From: Pholiota molesta
Taxonomy: Eukaryota > Basidiomycota > Agaricomycetes > Agaricales > Strophariaceae
Direction of reading: 5' to 3'
Length of the DNA: 64,000 nt
Assembly: GCA_014925825.1 (NCBI GenBank)
Contig: JACGCK010000002.1
Coordinates: forward strand, 806,001 to 870,000
In this document: positions 33,404 to 45,787 of the stretch, piece after piece
How the letters are laid out: each line of letters opens with the position of its first letter
Position numbering within the stretch: position 1 is the stretch's first letter
Made by a program: the position numbers and the translations under genes
Notes under the pieces: generated by a model
Seen by the model: the letters and a program-made list of their open reading frames with translations, nothing else
What the model was told of the DNA's origin: nothing
Databases searched by the model: none

Positions 33404-34865
33404 ATGTATCCACGACTCCCAAGTTCCTTCGTCGATCTCTTCATGAATTCCTGCAACTCACAGAGATTTCAGGTGGCATGCGTAGTCGCCTTTTATATGT
33501 TTTCAGCGCTTATTGTGAGTTGATTACTTGTTGATTTCTCATTCCAGCTTTGACCGAACTTACTAGATGGTCTTCGTGTAAGCAGAGTACTATTACAGAT
33601 GCAGAACACTAATCCTGGTTTAGGAATAAGGCTGTCTTGAATAGTTCCCCCGAAATCCCCCTAATTTTTCTCCTTTTGCAATTGCTGATAGCAGTTACAC
33701 TAATGCATGTTTCTGCGGCAATCTGGGGGAACAAAATTGCGATACCTGCGCTGGATGTTCATGTTGCAAAGAAACTTATTCCAGTGGTTTCTGTAAATAT
33801 TATCGGTTTAATCTTCAATACTCTTTGCTTGAGAGATGTCGAAGCATCATTTTTTCAGGTACGATTTCCCGATTCTGATATTTTTTTTTGCGCATGACTT
33901 AAAAGCGTGTAGATTGCACGAGGTTTAGTTCTACCCCTTACTATTGTGGTTTCTTCGTGTTACACGAAATCCACTCCATCCAGAACAGTGTTCACCGCTG
34001 CAGCTACGGTGACCCTTGGATTCATGCTAGGTGTAGCACCTTCTTCCATCCTTCCTGAACATGCCATCCCATCGAGCCTTTCGCTTTTTTATGGCGTACT
34101 TTCATCGCTCTTCATTGCCTTCCACGCCGTGCTTATCAAGAATTCTCTACCTCACTGCAACAACTCAACCATCGAGTTGGCGTGGTGGACAAACGCTGGA
34201 TCTGCCATCTTGATTCTTCCATTTGTAATTCTAACAGGCGAGCCCCTTAAAATGTATGCTCTCGCACAAAGCGATAGCTGGAGCTTTCGCACATTTCTCT
34301 GGGGAACCCTCATTACAGGCTTCTTTGGATTTTTGCTTTGTGTGGCAGGCCTGTTGAGCATCAAAATCACGAGTCCAATCACACATATGTTCTCAAGCGT
34401 ACTTGAGTTTTCCTCATAGTCTCTTATTTATTGGCTAATTAATAGTATGGATGTAGGCTGCCAGATCCGTTCTTCAGACTGTGCTTGGAGTCTGGATTTT
34501 TGGGGATATCTTGACAATGTAGGTGGATATGAAGTATAGCGGAAGCGTATCTCAACTTCTTATCATAGCAACAGAGCTGGGTCGATCTTGGTTATTCTCT
34601 GCGGAACTATGTGAGTTCCTGATATTTTTTCTGATCAAGTTATTTAAATGTTCAACTGTTAAACTATAGGTTATATACATTGAGTAAATCCGTTGAAGCA
34701 ACGTCTTACAAGCCTGTATCCAAGGTCGAACCAGACGTCGAGGCGGCGAACTCAACCATCCACGGATCATCCGATTTGCGGTATAACAATGACAATATTA
34801 TGCTGACCCAGATGGGGGAAACGGATGGTTATGCGAGGGAAAGTGTGGAGGTCGAGAGGTCCTAG
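33404..34865 (+). CDS. Nucleotide-sugar transporter, GDP-fucose (SLC35C) type
   Basis: Multi-pass Golgi or ER antiporter of the drug/metabolite transporter superfamily (TPT branch). ATG 33404 opens a first helix (VACVVAFYMFSALI|), followed by tiny exons to NKAVLNSSPEIPLIFLLLQL. Later helices include IPVVSVNIIGLIFNTLCLRD, QIARGLVLPLTIVVSSCYTK, ATVTLGFMLGVAPSS, SLFYGVLSSLFIAFHAVLIK (Lys at the family position), SAILILPFVILTGE and GFFGFLLCVAGLLSIKITSP ITHMFSSAARSVLQTVLGVW. The last is close to the GLxIKxTSPLTHxxSxxA signature of GDP-fucose transporters. After a final helix there is a hydrophilic Ser/Glu tail to 34865. Introns lie near 33510-33625, 33860-33912 and 34415-34457 with further short ones. 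Substrate is inferred from sequence pattern and neighbour. Confidence 0.83.
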
Positions 34866-35628
34866 CTATGAATCTATTTGCGGGGTACGCAACATATACC
34901 ACCTATGGGGTAACACAGGACTACTTTTCTCGTCATACGAAGTACAATTTAATTTGTAGCCACAACCATGGAGATCTTGAGTATTAGACTCAGAAGCGCT
35001 CTCCGTAAATACACTTATTAACGTACAGACCGATCCAGAATCTACTTTATTCAATGGAGGCATAAAGCACGCGACATCGTTGCGGTCGGGCTGTTCCTCT
35101 TCGAGATTTATTTTACTCAGGCTGTGATGTGTGTATGTGCTACCACAGTCTACAGATTGTGGTATTAGTAGGACGAACGACGACCAAGAAGATTAGAGCG
35201 TGGACCCTAGTGGGATAAATTGAGTTTAATTGACTTGAACTGTTCATCTGTCCATTTATACTCGTAGAGAGAATCTGAGAATGGCTGAATTACCGATAGG
35301 TCTTCATGAAGATTTCCGGCGAAGTGTTTGAATTTACTTACTCGTCCCTCAATTGAGCTGAGCTACTAGCGCTCAAGCTCCTCAAAGTGTAAATACCGAT
35401 TAGTTGCTAGTGTACGTATAGCCCGTCAAAATATTTCATCAACGATGTGACTTACAGCCGCATCTCCAAAGCAACATTTCGCTTTGAGTTTATTACCTTT
35501 GATTTCTGGCCACTTTATACACGTTGCCACATCTCAGGACTATTGCAAATTATATATGTCCTGCCTAGCCTTCCCAAGGTCCACTTTGTGGCTCTATCTA
35601 GAATTCCCTTCCACCTGGCCCGTTAATC
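34866..35628. other. Intergenic, promoter side of the acyltransferase gene
   Basis: AT-rich region between two plus-strand genes. No gene or repeat was recognised. Confidence 0.4.
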
Positions 35629-37616
35629 ATGGCCACCGCTGTACTACATCCTAGCCTAAGGCGAGAGCCCAATACATATGGCAGGAAGCATGCACAAGAG
35701 CCCTATCAATCCATACAATATATGCCCTCCTTGATCTCGTTAACAGCGGTACTCGAAAGTGCCCCTTCCCGTGTTGAGCGCAAATTAGGAGAGACTGAGG
35801 TTTCCTACTTTTTGCCATCTCGGGAAAGTGGCGTGAATGATATGTGAGCCACGTCCAAGCACGGGTTATTCGAGCTGTATATGTAAATGATACTTGTTGC
35901 AGGTATTTGCATTTGGGTTGTCAAGCCCCCTCACGCTTGGTTGAGCGCCGCCGGATTCTTGTCGTGTGGGCAATTATGCAAATTCGACACCCACTTCTGG
36001 CGTCAAAGGTTAAGATGAACACCTACGAAGACATTTTATTCACGTGCGTTCCATTGTGGTCTCCTCGCGAAATAGTATGACACGCACAGCGCCCATCTAG
36101 GTATGATGCGCCACATTCGCCAAAAGAGGCATTGGAGTTGGCCGATCGGCATCTCGAATATCGCAAACAGTCCAAAGATGGTGGGTACGATAATTAGACA
36201 GATAAATTTCAATGCAATCATATTAATGAATCAACAGGTCTCATTGATACCTATTTAAATGGCCCACGAACGTTATCGAATGAGCGTCTATCCTATCTCA
36301 TCATTTCTCAGAGTGATGGGAAACCCAAAGGGGAGGATCAAAATATCGATTTCCTAATTTGCGCGACGCACTTTTTGGGTGATGGTATGGCGCTTCATCA
36401 ATTCGCTAACGACTTCTTTGGGTTGCTTGGTAGCACTTTGAGTCAGGAAAATCTCGCCACTCAGCTGTCCGTTGAATGGTCTGAACGCTGCTCTAACATA
36501 AAGAATGCTGTAAGTATATCGTATTTAGTTGCGCAGGCAGTCGGGTGATACCTAATTTGGTGATTCTAGGCACCAAGTTTACCTTTACCTGTGGAGGATC
36601 GACTTCCAGCTTCTCCACCTGGATTATTCAGAGGTGTTGTTTCTCGCGTAGACTTTGATCTGAGTCAACAAAAGCTGATTGTAAGTCCTACTACTAATAA
36701 GACCTATATAATTGTAACGTTTCTCAATTCAAGGGAGGACATCATTTTCCTAGGCGGTCGAATGGGGTTCGACACACTATTGTGCCCACGATATCCATAC
36801 CTTCACATAAGACCAAGCTGATCCTCAGAAACTGTAAAGATAATGGAGTTTCCATTTCCGCTGCTTTATTTGCACTTTGCAATATAGCATGGGCGAGGAT
36901 ACGCTCTGAAGGCTGGGAGCTCCCAATGTATGCATAAACCATACATCGTCTATCAACCCTGATAAAATTAACGCACCTCTAGCATGATATATTCCGCTCT
37001 GAACATACGGCCCAACCTCCTAGCGGACAAGAAATTGAACGACTCCTACTGGTTCCTTGCGATTGGGTACTTCAACGTCGTCTTGCCTTCCTTCTTCCCA
37101 AAATCGACCACAGGTACAAAAGATGACACGAAATTGGCCAACATGTTCTGGCATCGTGCGCGTGTTGCAAAAGCGCAGAGCACCAAAGCTATTAAGAGCC
37201 CCATGGGCGTTTCGCGCTGCCGACAGATGGCCCTCGAGCGTGCGGCGCGTGCACGCGCGTGGGCAAAGGAGGACGACGACAAGCTTGCAGGTATCGCGAG
37301 CAGCATGCCAGTTGGCCCTGTCCCCGCTGCAATTTCTCTCAGACCAAAGGTTCCCTCCACAGCTTTGATGGGCCTCTCGCTTCTAGGAAATTTGGACGGC
37401 ATTTACAAGCACGCTAATTTCCCCGATATCAAATTCCACACTCTAACCACTGGGTCGCGCCAGCGCTCTGGTGGCATGCTTTTATTCGGGTATACGTTCG
37501 CCGGTAAACTTTGGATTAGCCTTGGATACGATGAAAATGGCTTCGAGGAGGTCACCGTGCAGAATTTTTGGAAGAATATAGTGGAAGGAGTCGAGGAATT
37601 CCTGGTGTTTGCCTAG
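35629..37616 (+). CDS. CoA-dependent acyltransferase-like protein (HxxxDG family)
   Basis: Member of the condensation/BAHD/alcohol-acetyltransferase superfamily. Exon 1 (from ATG 35629) includes SLISLTAVLESAPSRVERKL. After an intron with GTGAGCC at 35845 come CQAPSRLVERRRILVVWAIM and QIRHPLLASKV. A later exon holds FLICATHFLGDGMALHQFAN, carrying the catalytic His and the HxxxDG motif. Then come PVEDRLPASPPGLFRGVVS and ISAALFALCNIAWARIRSEG. The C-terminal exon (to 37616) includes MIYSALNIRPNLL, IGYFNVVLPSFF, MLLFGYTFAGKLWISLGYDE and the end VEEFLVFA. I did not find a clear DFGWG motif, so a plant-like BAHD enzyme is less likely than a fungal acetyltransferase-like one. Substrate unknown. Confidence 0.7.
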
Positions 37617-38039
37617 AGAGGACCTTGGACATCAGTATGGTATTCATCAAATGATAGGATGCTTCACAGCTGATCTATTTATAAGTCCTAGCCATGCAAG
37701 ATGGTATAATACAATGTCGCTCTTATTAATCTCTGCATCCTGTCGTAATGTATATGACACAATCTGTCGGCATCATTGGTACTCATGACCGTTGAGCTAG
37801 CTTAGGTTGGAGGAGAGCTGGGCTGCAGAGCAACCAAGGTCAAACATATATGGGTTATGATGTAATGAAAACAATATAAACATAGTACGTACCTGCTGTT
37901 CTTGGTCCTGTATGCTTGCCAGACAAAGCCTCCAAATAGAGCTTCAATGCTACCCCAAACTAGGAGACTCTACAAGGATTTAATTAGACAAGAAATCGTA
38001 TGTGATCGTTCAAATTTCAACTAACCGTTGAGCGGGAGA
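37617..38039. other. Intergenic, no gene seen
   Basis: 3' region of the acyltransferase gene. Nothing coding was recognised. Confidence 0.4.
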
Positions 38040-38556
38040 CAATGAGGTTGTACATATTGCTTGATAGTAGCGTTATGTGGAGTAATATATGTGCAATGGA
38101 TAAGCTTTGATGGAGCTTTTGAGGCTCGTGGTTTATGGGATTGGGGCGAATTTCTTCGATACTTTTTCCACGAACTATTCGTGCATTTTATACTCGGGGA
38201 GGACACGAAGCAAACTTGGTCACTTGAACGTGAAGGCGGCCAGAACGTTCGAAACGGTTCCATTACCGTCCTCGACCAGCATCGGAAATTTCAGGAAACC
38301 GCTACATCTCAATGGAGAGCAGTTTGTTCTTGTGCAATACAAGCAGAACGCAAACGACATAAGCTCGACTTGAACTGGATTATGAATTTCCTAAAAAGGA
38401 ATTTCGAGACCGGTCGAGGCTCTTGGGCAACTCTTCAGCGAATTTAAGCTTGGGCAAGCCTACGATAAGCCTGGATCGCAGCCTGGCCCGTTCAAACCGT
38501 TCAGTTACGGAGATTCTGATGGGTTACAGCCGGAATACACTGGACAAACGCCATAA
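38040..38556 (+). CDS. Possible small or remnant gene
   Basis: Protein-like segments occur in changing frames: KVAARTFETVPLPSSTSIGN-type sequence near 38235-38290, KPLHLNGEQFVLVQYKQNAN near 38300-38355, and FSEFKLGQAYDKPGSQPGPF KPFSYGDSDGL near 38430-38545 with a stop at 38554-38556. They could be exons of one small gene or a decayed copy. No start codon could be fixed and no family recognised. Confidence 0.25.
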
Positions 38557-38622
38557 ACCCAAGGAAAACAGCACTTACTCAGAAAAAATAGTATGTACTT
38601 GAATGAATGATACAAAAGTAAT

Positions 38623-41095
38623 CTACATGTCCGGGAGTTCCCTCTGTATCAGCCGTGTCCAAGTGCTTTCTTTCCACCAGTCGTTCATGCTGTCTATCCG
38701 CTCCCAGAGCGTCTCCTCGTCGACGCCATAGATCTCGTACTTGCCTCCGTCCAGTGGCCGACCCTCGCGCTTTGCGACGTCGATTGCGGCTTTGTTCTCG
38801 CCCCTGCATGCCATGCGAAAGAGGGAAGGGAAAAGCGAATTCGGAATGATTAATAAAGAACGCAAGTGACAGAAAATGTCAAGAAGCGTACCTGAGCAAC
38901 TCCATAAGCTCCTTTCTATCGGGGAAGAAAAGCCGTGGCTCGAGCACCGCCAGGATGCCGAGCGCTGCGCGGTATATGAAAGAGTCGCCTTCAAGGAGAA
39001 GCACGTCCCATATTCGTGCACAGGCTTCGAACGGGAGGTGGTCGAGGAAAAGGGGTATCACCCAGTCCGGAAAATAGGCGCTCGGCGAGATTTGATGCTG
39101 CTTGAAGTTGAAGTAAACTTTTGATTTGATGGATGTTAGTATAGAAAGAGGAAACGTTATGAAGGAGGCGTACTCTTTGGCATCCCATCAGCGAGCATGG
39201 TGTCGAATATTCTTGTAAAGGTGTGAGTATTTATGTGACAGTTATGAAATTCGCACATAATCACCTGTAGTATGCCTCGACCTATACACAAAATGCACAA
39301 GACAGGTCGCTAAATTAGCCAGCTACGCATATATTCTGAGCTAAAAATACTTACATCGTCTTTCGCCCGTTCGCCGCCAAAGAAACTCCGCATACAATGT
39401 CGTTCCAGGAGATTGCGCATAACGATAAAGGCCTGCTGGTTTGGCATATTGAGCAAGAGCATCGCTGCAATCTTTGCCGCGCCCAGTGTATATCCCAGTC
39501 CCTCGTCACTCCGTGATACCACCCATGCGCATAGCATGTCCTTGAGGTCGACATACATGGGCCCTGTATCTTTGAGGAAAATATGGACGGAGGGGAGTGT
39601 TGTTGAGATATCTTGTTCCATCAGATCCAGCGTGGCTTGTGGGAATACCCCAGAGGAGAGAGCGCGTCTTGCTCGAGATAGACAGGTGCGATAATGATCT
39701 GAGCATTACAACGCATGTCGCAGTTCATGGCAAGTACCAGGACAGGGAAAGGCAAGGCAGAATTCGTTCATTCGTTCGTGAGCAAGCGGAATGATCAGAT
39801 TTAAGCAATAACGGCGACAATGAGTAAAAATATAGACACGCGTTGTGGCCAATTGACGTCTACCTTTGCTCAAAGCTAGCCCATTACCCACCGCTTTTTC
39901 CCAGAGGTGTGCACGCAGCTTCGTTGGGATGCCGCGCCACCATAGTTTGCGCAGCTGCGCGTTGCGGTGCACGACACGCCAATCGGGCAGAACATCCCTC
40001 TCCCAGATGTGCAACGTCTCTTCGATCGCCTTCTCCCGCGCCATACGGCGTTCGTTTAGCGCTTTCCGTCGCTTCTCAGCTATAAAATAGGACACAACGA
40101 AAATTCAAGGTAAGGCTATATTATTTATCGTGCAAGCCATGCCACCCACCCATTATCCGGCTCTGCTGCATGATATGTTGCCAGTCTGCCATGTGCTTTT
40201 GGTCCTCCTCCTTTGGTTTTGGAGGAAGAAACGTCGGGCGGGTCTTGCTCATCACCTTCTCAAATGCGCTGGGACCCATAGACCGATGCCCTCGGCGCGT
40301 GGTGAAGGTCTTTTCTGTCAATAGTATGTTCCCATTTCCATTGCTATGGCCGTCCCCTTCTTGCGATCCCCGTGGCACTGGTGCAGTTGAGGGAGAGGAA
40401 ACATCTTTCGATATGGAGGAAGAAGCGGAGCGCGGCGGCGGTAACTTCGAGACATCCGCAGGGGCACTTAGAGGCATTGGTGGGAGTGGCACTGAGCTAG
40501 GCGAGGGGCGTTTGCGATCGTGCGGCGGCGGTGAGGGCGGTGCCGGCGTACGCGGTGTTGTGGGTCGCTCGTGCTCAGCCTGCGCCTTGTGGCCGGGTAG
40601 CTCCTGAAATCCGTTGGTGTGTGGGACTACTTCTCCGTGCTCTTGATCTACAGGAGCAATACCATCATGTCCGGTGTTCATGTCATTTGAAAGTGTGCGT
40701 GTGTAATCTGAGGGGAAGGTGAGTTCAGAGTGGTGGTACGGATGCTCGTCCGCCGACGTGTCGAGCGAGATCTGGGAGAAGGTAGCTGACAGCGAGGAAC
40801 CAAAGTCCTCAAAGCAATTTGCAGCTGCCGTCGCCGCTGCGTCGATGTCAAGCGTCGACACCGAGTTGTTATAGTCGTGCTCGTGCACTTCCGATGGTGG
40901 TGCAGAAACCGAAGAGGCATGCTCATCATCCCAAGCTTCCTCAGGATTCGGCATATTCCTTGCCATCTCTTCGCGGATGACGTCCGGGGAAAAGACGTAG
41001 GCATGCCCAGCCTGAGGATCGTCGGCCGCGTCGAATGCGTCGTCGTCATCGAATTCTGGTAAATGGAGGGGCGGAGGTACGTGATGGTCGCTCAT
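38623..41095 (-). CDS. TBC (Rab-GAP-like) domain protein with atypical catalytic residues
   Basis: The N-terminal third (from ATG 41095) is acidic, then Ser/Pro-rich and disordered. A helical lead-in follows (AEKRRKALNERRMAREKAIE). The TBC domain starts with LRKLWWRGIPTKLRAHLWEK. The segment MEQDISTTLPSVHIFLKDTG stands where Rab-GAPs have DxxRTxP; the arginine finger position is Thr. RSDEGLGYTLGAAKIAAMLL stands at the YxQGM position; the glutamine is absent. The rest is normal: AFIVMRNLLERHCMRSFFGG, MIPLFLDHLPFEACARIWDV LLLEG, and a C-terminal helix to PDM at 38623. Short introns split it at several places (near 40090-40130, 39900-39690, 39345, 39230, 38890). The fold assignment is secure; GAP activity is doubtful. 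Confidence 0.9.
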
Positions 41096-41478
41096 GGTCG
41101 TGGTGTGGGGAAGAGAGGGTATGTAGTTATGTGCAGCGCTACCTCCCGCATGCCGTTAATCTTGCCGCGCCTAGGGACGTCCGCGCGCAACGGCCCCTTG
41201 CTGTGACTACGGAGCGCTCATGTGACATGCGTGTCAATTTAAGGCTCTTGCACCGCTCGATCTTCAAGAAGGTAATATTCAAGTTGTAACCAGCGCCAGC
41301 GCGCAGCTTTTTCTACATTGTCATGTTGTCCGAGAGCATCTTGTTGATATCAATGTCATACGATGATTGTGCCCCTGTACGATTTGGAAGAATCAGCTTT
41401 GTGCAAACTGAATGCAACACCGCCACCCAAACGAGAAAACAACTCTGCCACATATTTCACTGATGACTGGCTGCAGCG
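41096..41478. promoter_or_regulatory. Divergent promoter region, TBC gene / GCP4
   Basis: 380 bp between opposite start codons. GC-rich near 41140-41220 (CGCGCCTAGGGACGTCCGCG). It should contain both promoters. Confidence 0.4.
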
Positions 41479-43577
41479 ATGATCGCAGAAGTGCTGCTCG
41501 TCCTCGCCGGGCACTCTTCGTCTTTGTTCACCGCAGAACACACTCTCGCACCAGCTTTCGCGCCGCTACTCCATCCAGGTGAACAACAAACACTCGAGGC
41601 TCTCGCTCTCATCGCCGCGCGCTATAGCAGGATCAAGACCGCCTGCACTGCCCTGTCGCGGTCTCCATCGCGCTATATTTGTGCCCTTTGCGCGACGCTA
41701 TCACATATTTTGAAGGAGGACTATGAATCTCTCGTCATTGCAACAGAGGCGCAGGTCCTACGACGCGATCCTGCGCTGGTGGCTGGCGCAGCATTCGTGC
41801 CACTCGCGGCAGTGCGTGCGGTCTTTGCCGAGTGGGATGCACCTTTAGCTGCCTTAGTGGCACTCATGGACGAGGTGGAGAGGGAGAAGGGGTGGAAGCC
41901 GGGTCCGCTCATTGATATGTTAGTTGCGAGGTCGAAGACGGGTGTGCATCGTGTGGCAGATATCATCAACCGTATCTCTATCGCGGTGCAACGCGTCTGG
42001 CGGACTCAGTTGACAGCCTTCCTCGTCCATGGATCATTGGCTGCAGTTGATCCACTTGCAGACGATGATCTGAAACTGACCGCCGGCGCGGTGCCCTCAT
42101 GTGTTTCTACCCAGTCGAGCGAATCCATAGCCTACATTGGACGCGCGATCGCCACGGTGAAGAAGGTTAAATGGCAGAAACAACTACCGAGGAATCTCGC
42201 GACAGAACATACGGCCTTGTTGGAAAGTGTCCTTCCGCAAGAGCAACACGCGTTTGACCTCGTTATTTCGCAAATCCGAACGAATGTCGCCGAGTGGCTC
42301 TGGCTGAACGTCTTGACAAAGAAGGATGTGGACGATGCAGTTGATTCATTGTGAGTCCAGATGTCTATTTTATGCCATCTTGTGATTTATGGTTTTTCAG
42401 AGCAAACTACTTCCTTATCAGAAATGGAGAATTCAGCCTCTCCTTAATACGAGAAATCGAACGCTTGAAGATATCTCGTTTGACTTCACGGCCTGGGACT
42501 GTATCTATGATCCGCGAACAGGATCTGAATCTCGCTATCCTTCGAGCGTCATTAGGAACGACAGCCCAGCACGATTCTTACCTATCGAAATTGCGTTTTG
42601 TTCTTCCAGATGGACCGCTACGACCACTTCTTCCTTCACTAACAAACGACGCGCCATCACAATCGACTTTGTTTGACACAGTACTTCTCGGCACACCTCT
42701 TTTGCTATCTTATAATCTATCTTGGCCTCTGGATCTCTTCCTAGACCGTGCAGATCTCTCAATTTACTCTTCTGTATTCTCCTTCCTCTCTGCATTGCGC
42801 AAAACCCACACAAATGTACATACGTGTTGGACCTCACTATCGAATGCGCAGCGCGCCAGACGGCGGTGGACGGGCTTCGGCGAAGGCGGTACTGCGGAGG
42901 ATCAGGACGTGCGGGTGCAGATGCTTCGCTGCGGATGGGGCGTGGTGCGCGACATGGGCTGGTTTCTGGACACACTGCTCGGCTATGTGATGATGGACGT
43001 GGTGGACGTCGAGTTTCGGAAGCTGAAGGAGATGTTGGCCACGGTATCGCATTTGGACTTCTCGACGCTGCGGACGATGCACACGAACTACCTAGGCCGA
43101 CTGCTCGATGGCTGCCTGTTAACCAACTCGTCGTTGACAGGTGTGTTGCGGCAGATGCTGGATGTGTGCGAGCGGTTCGTGGCACTGGTGGAACGGTGGG
43201 GCGGCGACGTGCTGCCCGCACTGCTATTTGAGGGCAGTCTGCGGGGCGACGACATCGAGGTGGGCGCTACTGTCAAAGAACGCTGGCGGGTTGTGGCCGA
43301 GATTGATGAGAGCCTGCGCGGGCTGTTGGAAACCTTCTACGAGACCCTGACGCTCTCAATGGCACAACAACCATTTGCAGCACCCGGAGACGCGTCCAAG
43401 TCGGCGTTTATGGGCACGAGCATGGTGGGCCAGACGACTCATACGCGCTCCGGGCTAGACGGGGAGCGCGAGCAGAGCCGGAGGCATGTAGAACGCTTGC
43501 TGCTAAGACTTGACTTTAATGGAGAGCTGTCGAAGCCGCGGAGAGGGAAGGGGGGCGATATTCTTGCAGGCCTGTGA
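41479..43577 (+). CDS. Gamma-tubulin complex component 4 (GCP4, Spc97/Spc98 family)
   Basis: Structural subunit of the gamma-tubulin ring complex that nucleates microtubules. Two exons, 41479-42350 and 42401-43577, are joined by a clean 50 nt intron (GTGAGTCC to GGTTTTTCAG) giving about 680 residues, in the GCP4 size range. The N-terminal GRIP1 part begins MIAEVLLVLAGHSSSLF and contains SRYICALCATLSHILKEDYE. The middle has LTKKDVDDAVDSL|ANYFLIR NGEF and PLLLSYNLSWPLDLFLDRAD. The C-terminal GRIP2 part includes MLRCGWGVVRDMGWFLDTLL GYVMMDVVDVEF and FSTLRTMHTNYLGRLLDGCL. No frame correction is needed across 2.1 kb. Confidence 0.9.
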
Positions 43578-43884
43578 CTATTTTTGTTGACCGCGCTTCA
43601 TTGATGTAATTGTATCTTTCTCAATGTTGTTGTAGCACTATGTGAATAATGTGATGACTGCCTAGAGCCTGAAGCAGTAAGTAGTGCCACTTCCAAATTA
43701 AGGGTACGCGTCAGACACGTGGATGGCGTCACAGCTTTCCTTTTTTGGAGAGGTTGAACTCGGACTGCGCCGCTGCAGCCTCTTCACGACAGACTTCCAC
43801 ACACTGTGGTTGCCGCTCTTCTGCTACCTTCACGTAGCACCTATATATTTCGAACACCCTATCCATTGTTCTTTCCTTGATACC
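43578..43884. other. Intergenic between GCP4 and the F-box gene
   Basis: 3' region of GCP4 and promoter of the F-box gene. A frame opening at 43723 runs into the F-box gene but has no supporting homology. Confidence 0.4.
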
Positions 43885-44771
43885 ATGTCGCTGGAATCGA
43901 CGAGTGATAATGTGGTTGCTAGAAGCAACGGCGAGCGGTCCCAGCCTGACTCGCCTGCATCTTCCAATGAGCTGCGCAGCTTTCCACCAGAGATTCTGTT
44001 GCATATACGTGCGTTTCTTGTCTCTCTATCTTCTTCAAAAACTCACCCGGTCAAAAGTCTCTTATTTGGACCTCCCGGACCTGGCCCTTATCGCGCAGGT
44101 CGTGCCAGAACTCGAGCCGCTCACCAGCGACCCTGTGCTGCATAGATACCGGATCTTCATAGTGTCTCCATCTCGTGTAAACCATAACTTTTTGCGACAG
44201 GACCGCAAGGCAAGCTTTGCGGCCGACTGTATCAGATCTAGTCCACCGCGGCGTGCTTAGGGGTATTGACCGGCAGTGGAGGACGGGCGCTTATTTCTAT
44301 TCTAAGAGCGTACGTCAATTTCTTTCTCCATCTGAGATGTCTGTCACCTATCAATATGATATCGATGAAAAACGTGCTGATGCTCTTATTTCCCGTAGGC
44401 GATCATCCAATATGAGAACGGCCGGGAGCTCTCACGCCGTTGGCATCGAACGTGCTATCCATGCAGCTTCGCAGGCGGATGAAGACCAACGCTCTTCACT
44501 CGCGCCAGATGTGCCCCGACGTGGAGTCATCCTCGCCAAACATTGCGCGTTCGCTCCTACCGATTGTGCGCAAGCTTAAGTGGTCGCTGCAGCGCGATAG
44601 CTCGCTAAGGTGTTCAAGGAGAGCGGCGTGCCACTGGGCGTTGGTGCATGGCTGGCAAATGGTGAATACGGGCGAAGAATTCTCCTCGATGATGAGAAGT
44701 TTAGGTTGGCGGTATGTCCTGAATCGGGAAGGCGCGCGGGTTCTTCGAGCGGTTGTCGAAGATCTGAGTGA
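43885..44771 (+). CDS. F-box protein
   Basis: Putative substrate adaptor of an SCF ubiquitin ligase. ATG 43885 opens a Ser-rich N-terminus, then the F-box ELRSFPPEILLHI, interrupted by an intron around 44008-44058, then YLDLPDLALIAQVVPELEPL TSDPVLHRYR. Next come RPTVSDLVHRGVLRGIDRQW RTGAYFYSKSVRQF, an intron around 44315-44399, and a helical region (LLPIVRKLKWSLQRDSSLRC) found in a family of Agaricomycete F-box-like proteins. The end DEEKFRLAVCPESGRR leads to a stop at 44771. Several frame changes in the 44400-44620 part suggest more missing bases or unrecognised introns, so the central structure is approximate. Confidence 0.68.
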
Positions 44772-45288
44772 AGAATTCGTATCAGGGACTTTCTATGTTG
44801 GTTTTCTTTGTTTCAGTGTACAGTGTACTTCTTTCTCCTTGGACTATATTGATACCTCAAGATACGTCTATTATCCTGCATTCTCCATATATCCTGCTAG
44901 AGACACATCTCTACTTGTTACTATTCATGTATGTAGCCAGTCTACTTCAATATTCTCCAGTACATCTTAATATTATCATTGTATGTTCTAAATTTCTTCC
45001 TTGTACATGATTCTTACTTTGTGTATAGTTCGTTCTTTGTTGTTTGATTCTAAGTGTTGTACACCTCCATGAGCCATTATGTGACTCAATGGTATTGTTT
45101 GGTGTTGCCTGATTTTTGATGCTGTAACTTGAGAAGATCTGCAGGCATGCTGAAGGAATCCATGACACAGCAGGAGTAGTCAAACTATTCGTTGATAGCA
45201 TTGATCAAAGGATGCGTGGGTCGAAAAATTAAAGTTGTCGAACGTCGGTGCAAATCTCGGGGACATCTCTTCATCATCAATTTCGAAG
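44772..45288. other. AT-rich intergenic stretch
   Basis: Pyrimidine-rich and AT-rich sequence with no convincing gene. Open frames here have compositions expected by chance. Confidence 0.4.
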
Positions 45289-45787
45289 TTACAGAATCTT
45301 ATTCCCCTCAAGAACGCCCCGATTTCTCCACAAGATGCAACGGACCCACCAAAATTGTCCTTTCCAAAACGTCGTACTCCAAATAATAGAGCTCCAAAGT
45401 TCTACTATCGTGGTGTCCACGTCGTCAGGGTAAAGCAGAAGCACGTCTTTGGCCCAATCTGGGTAACTGAAGACATGATGCTTGCTGCCTGACAGTCGGC
45501 TGCACTGTATTAGCTCTACAAATATTTCGCTCGACTCTAAAACAGGGATAGTGAGTAATAAAGCGAGCGATAACTTGTGGATGTGGAGGCTGGACTGTGG
45601 AGGGCCAACTGTATGCCCGCAGCCCAACAGCCGAAGCAAGATTGGGAGGAAGAGGTTTGGCATGGTGGCGGGGAGAATCTAGAGAATTTTTACGGTATTT
45701 ACGCTTGCCTGAGCTCTGAGATCTAAACGCTTCCAGACATAGATGGAAGGCGATGGCCAATGGAACATGGTGGCCGTAGGAAAGCAA
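45289..45787 (-). CDS. Hypothetical small protein (doubtful)
   Basis: The frame from 45663 reads MPNLFLPILLRLLGCGHTVG at its start and stays open for 124 codons to 45289. An overlapping frame from 45787 (MLSYGHHVPLAIAFHLCLEA) could be its first exon. Trp/Leu-rich composition near the end (LWSSIIWSTTFWKGQFWW) is odd. No family is recognised, and it may be non-coding. Confidence 0.3.

Noticed and set aside
42535..43221. Long antisense open frame (228 codons) over GCP4.
   Set aside because: It is Arg/Ser/Pro-rich with no motif and mirrors the GC-rich third positions of GCP4; a shadow frame.
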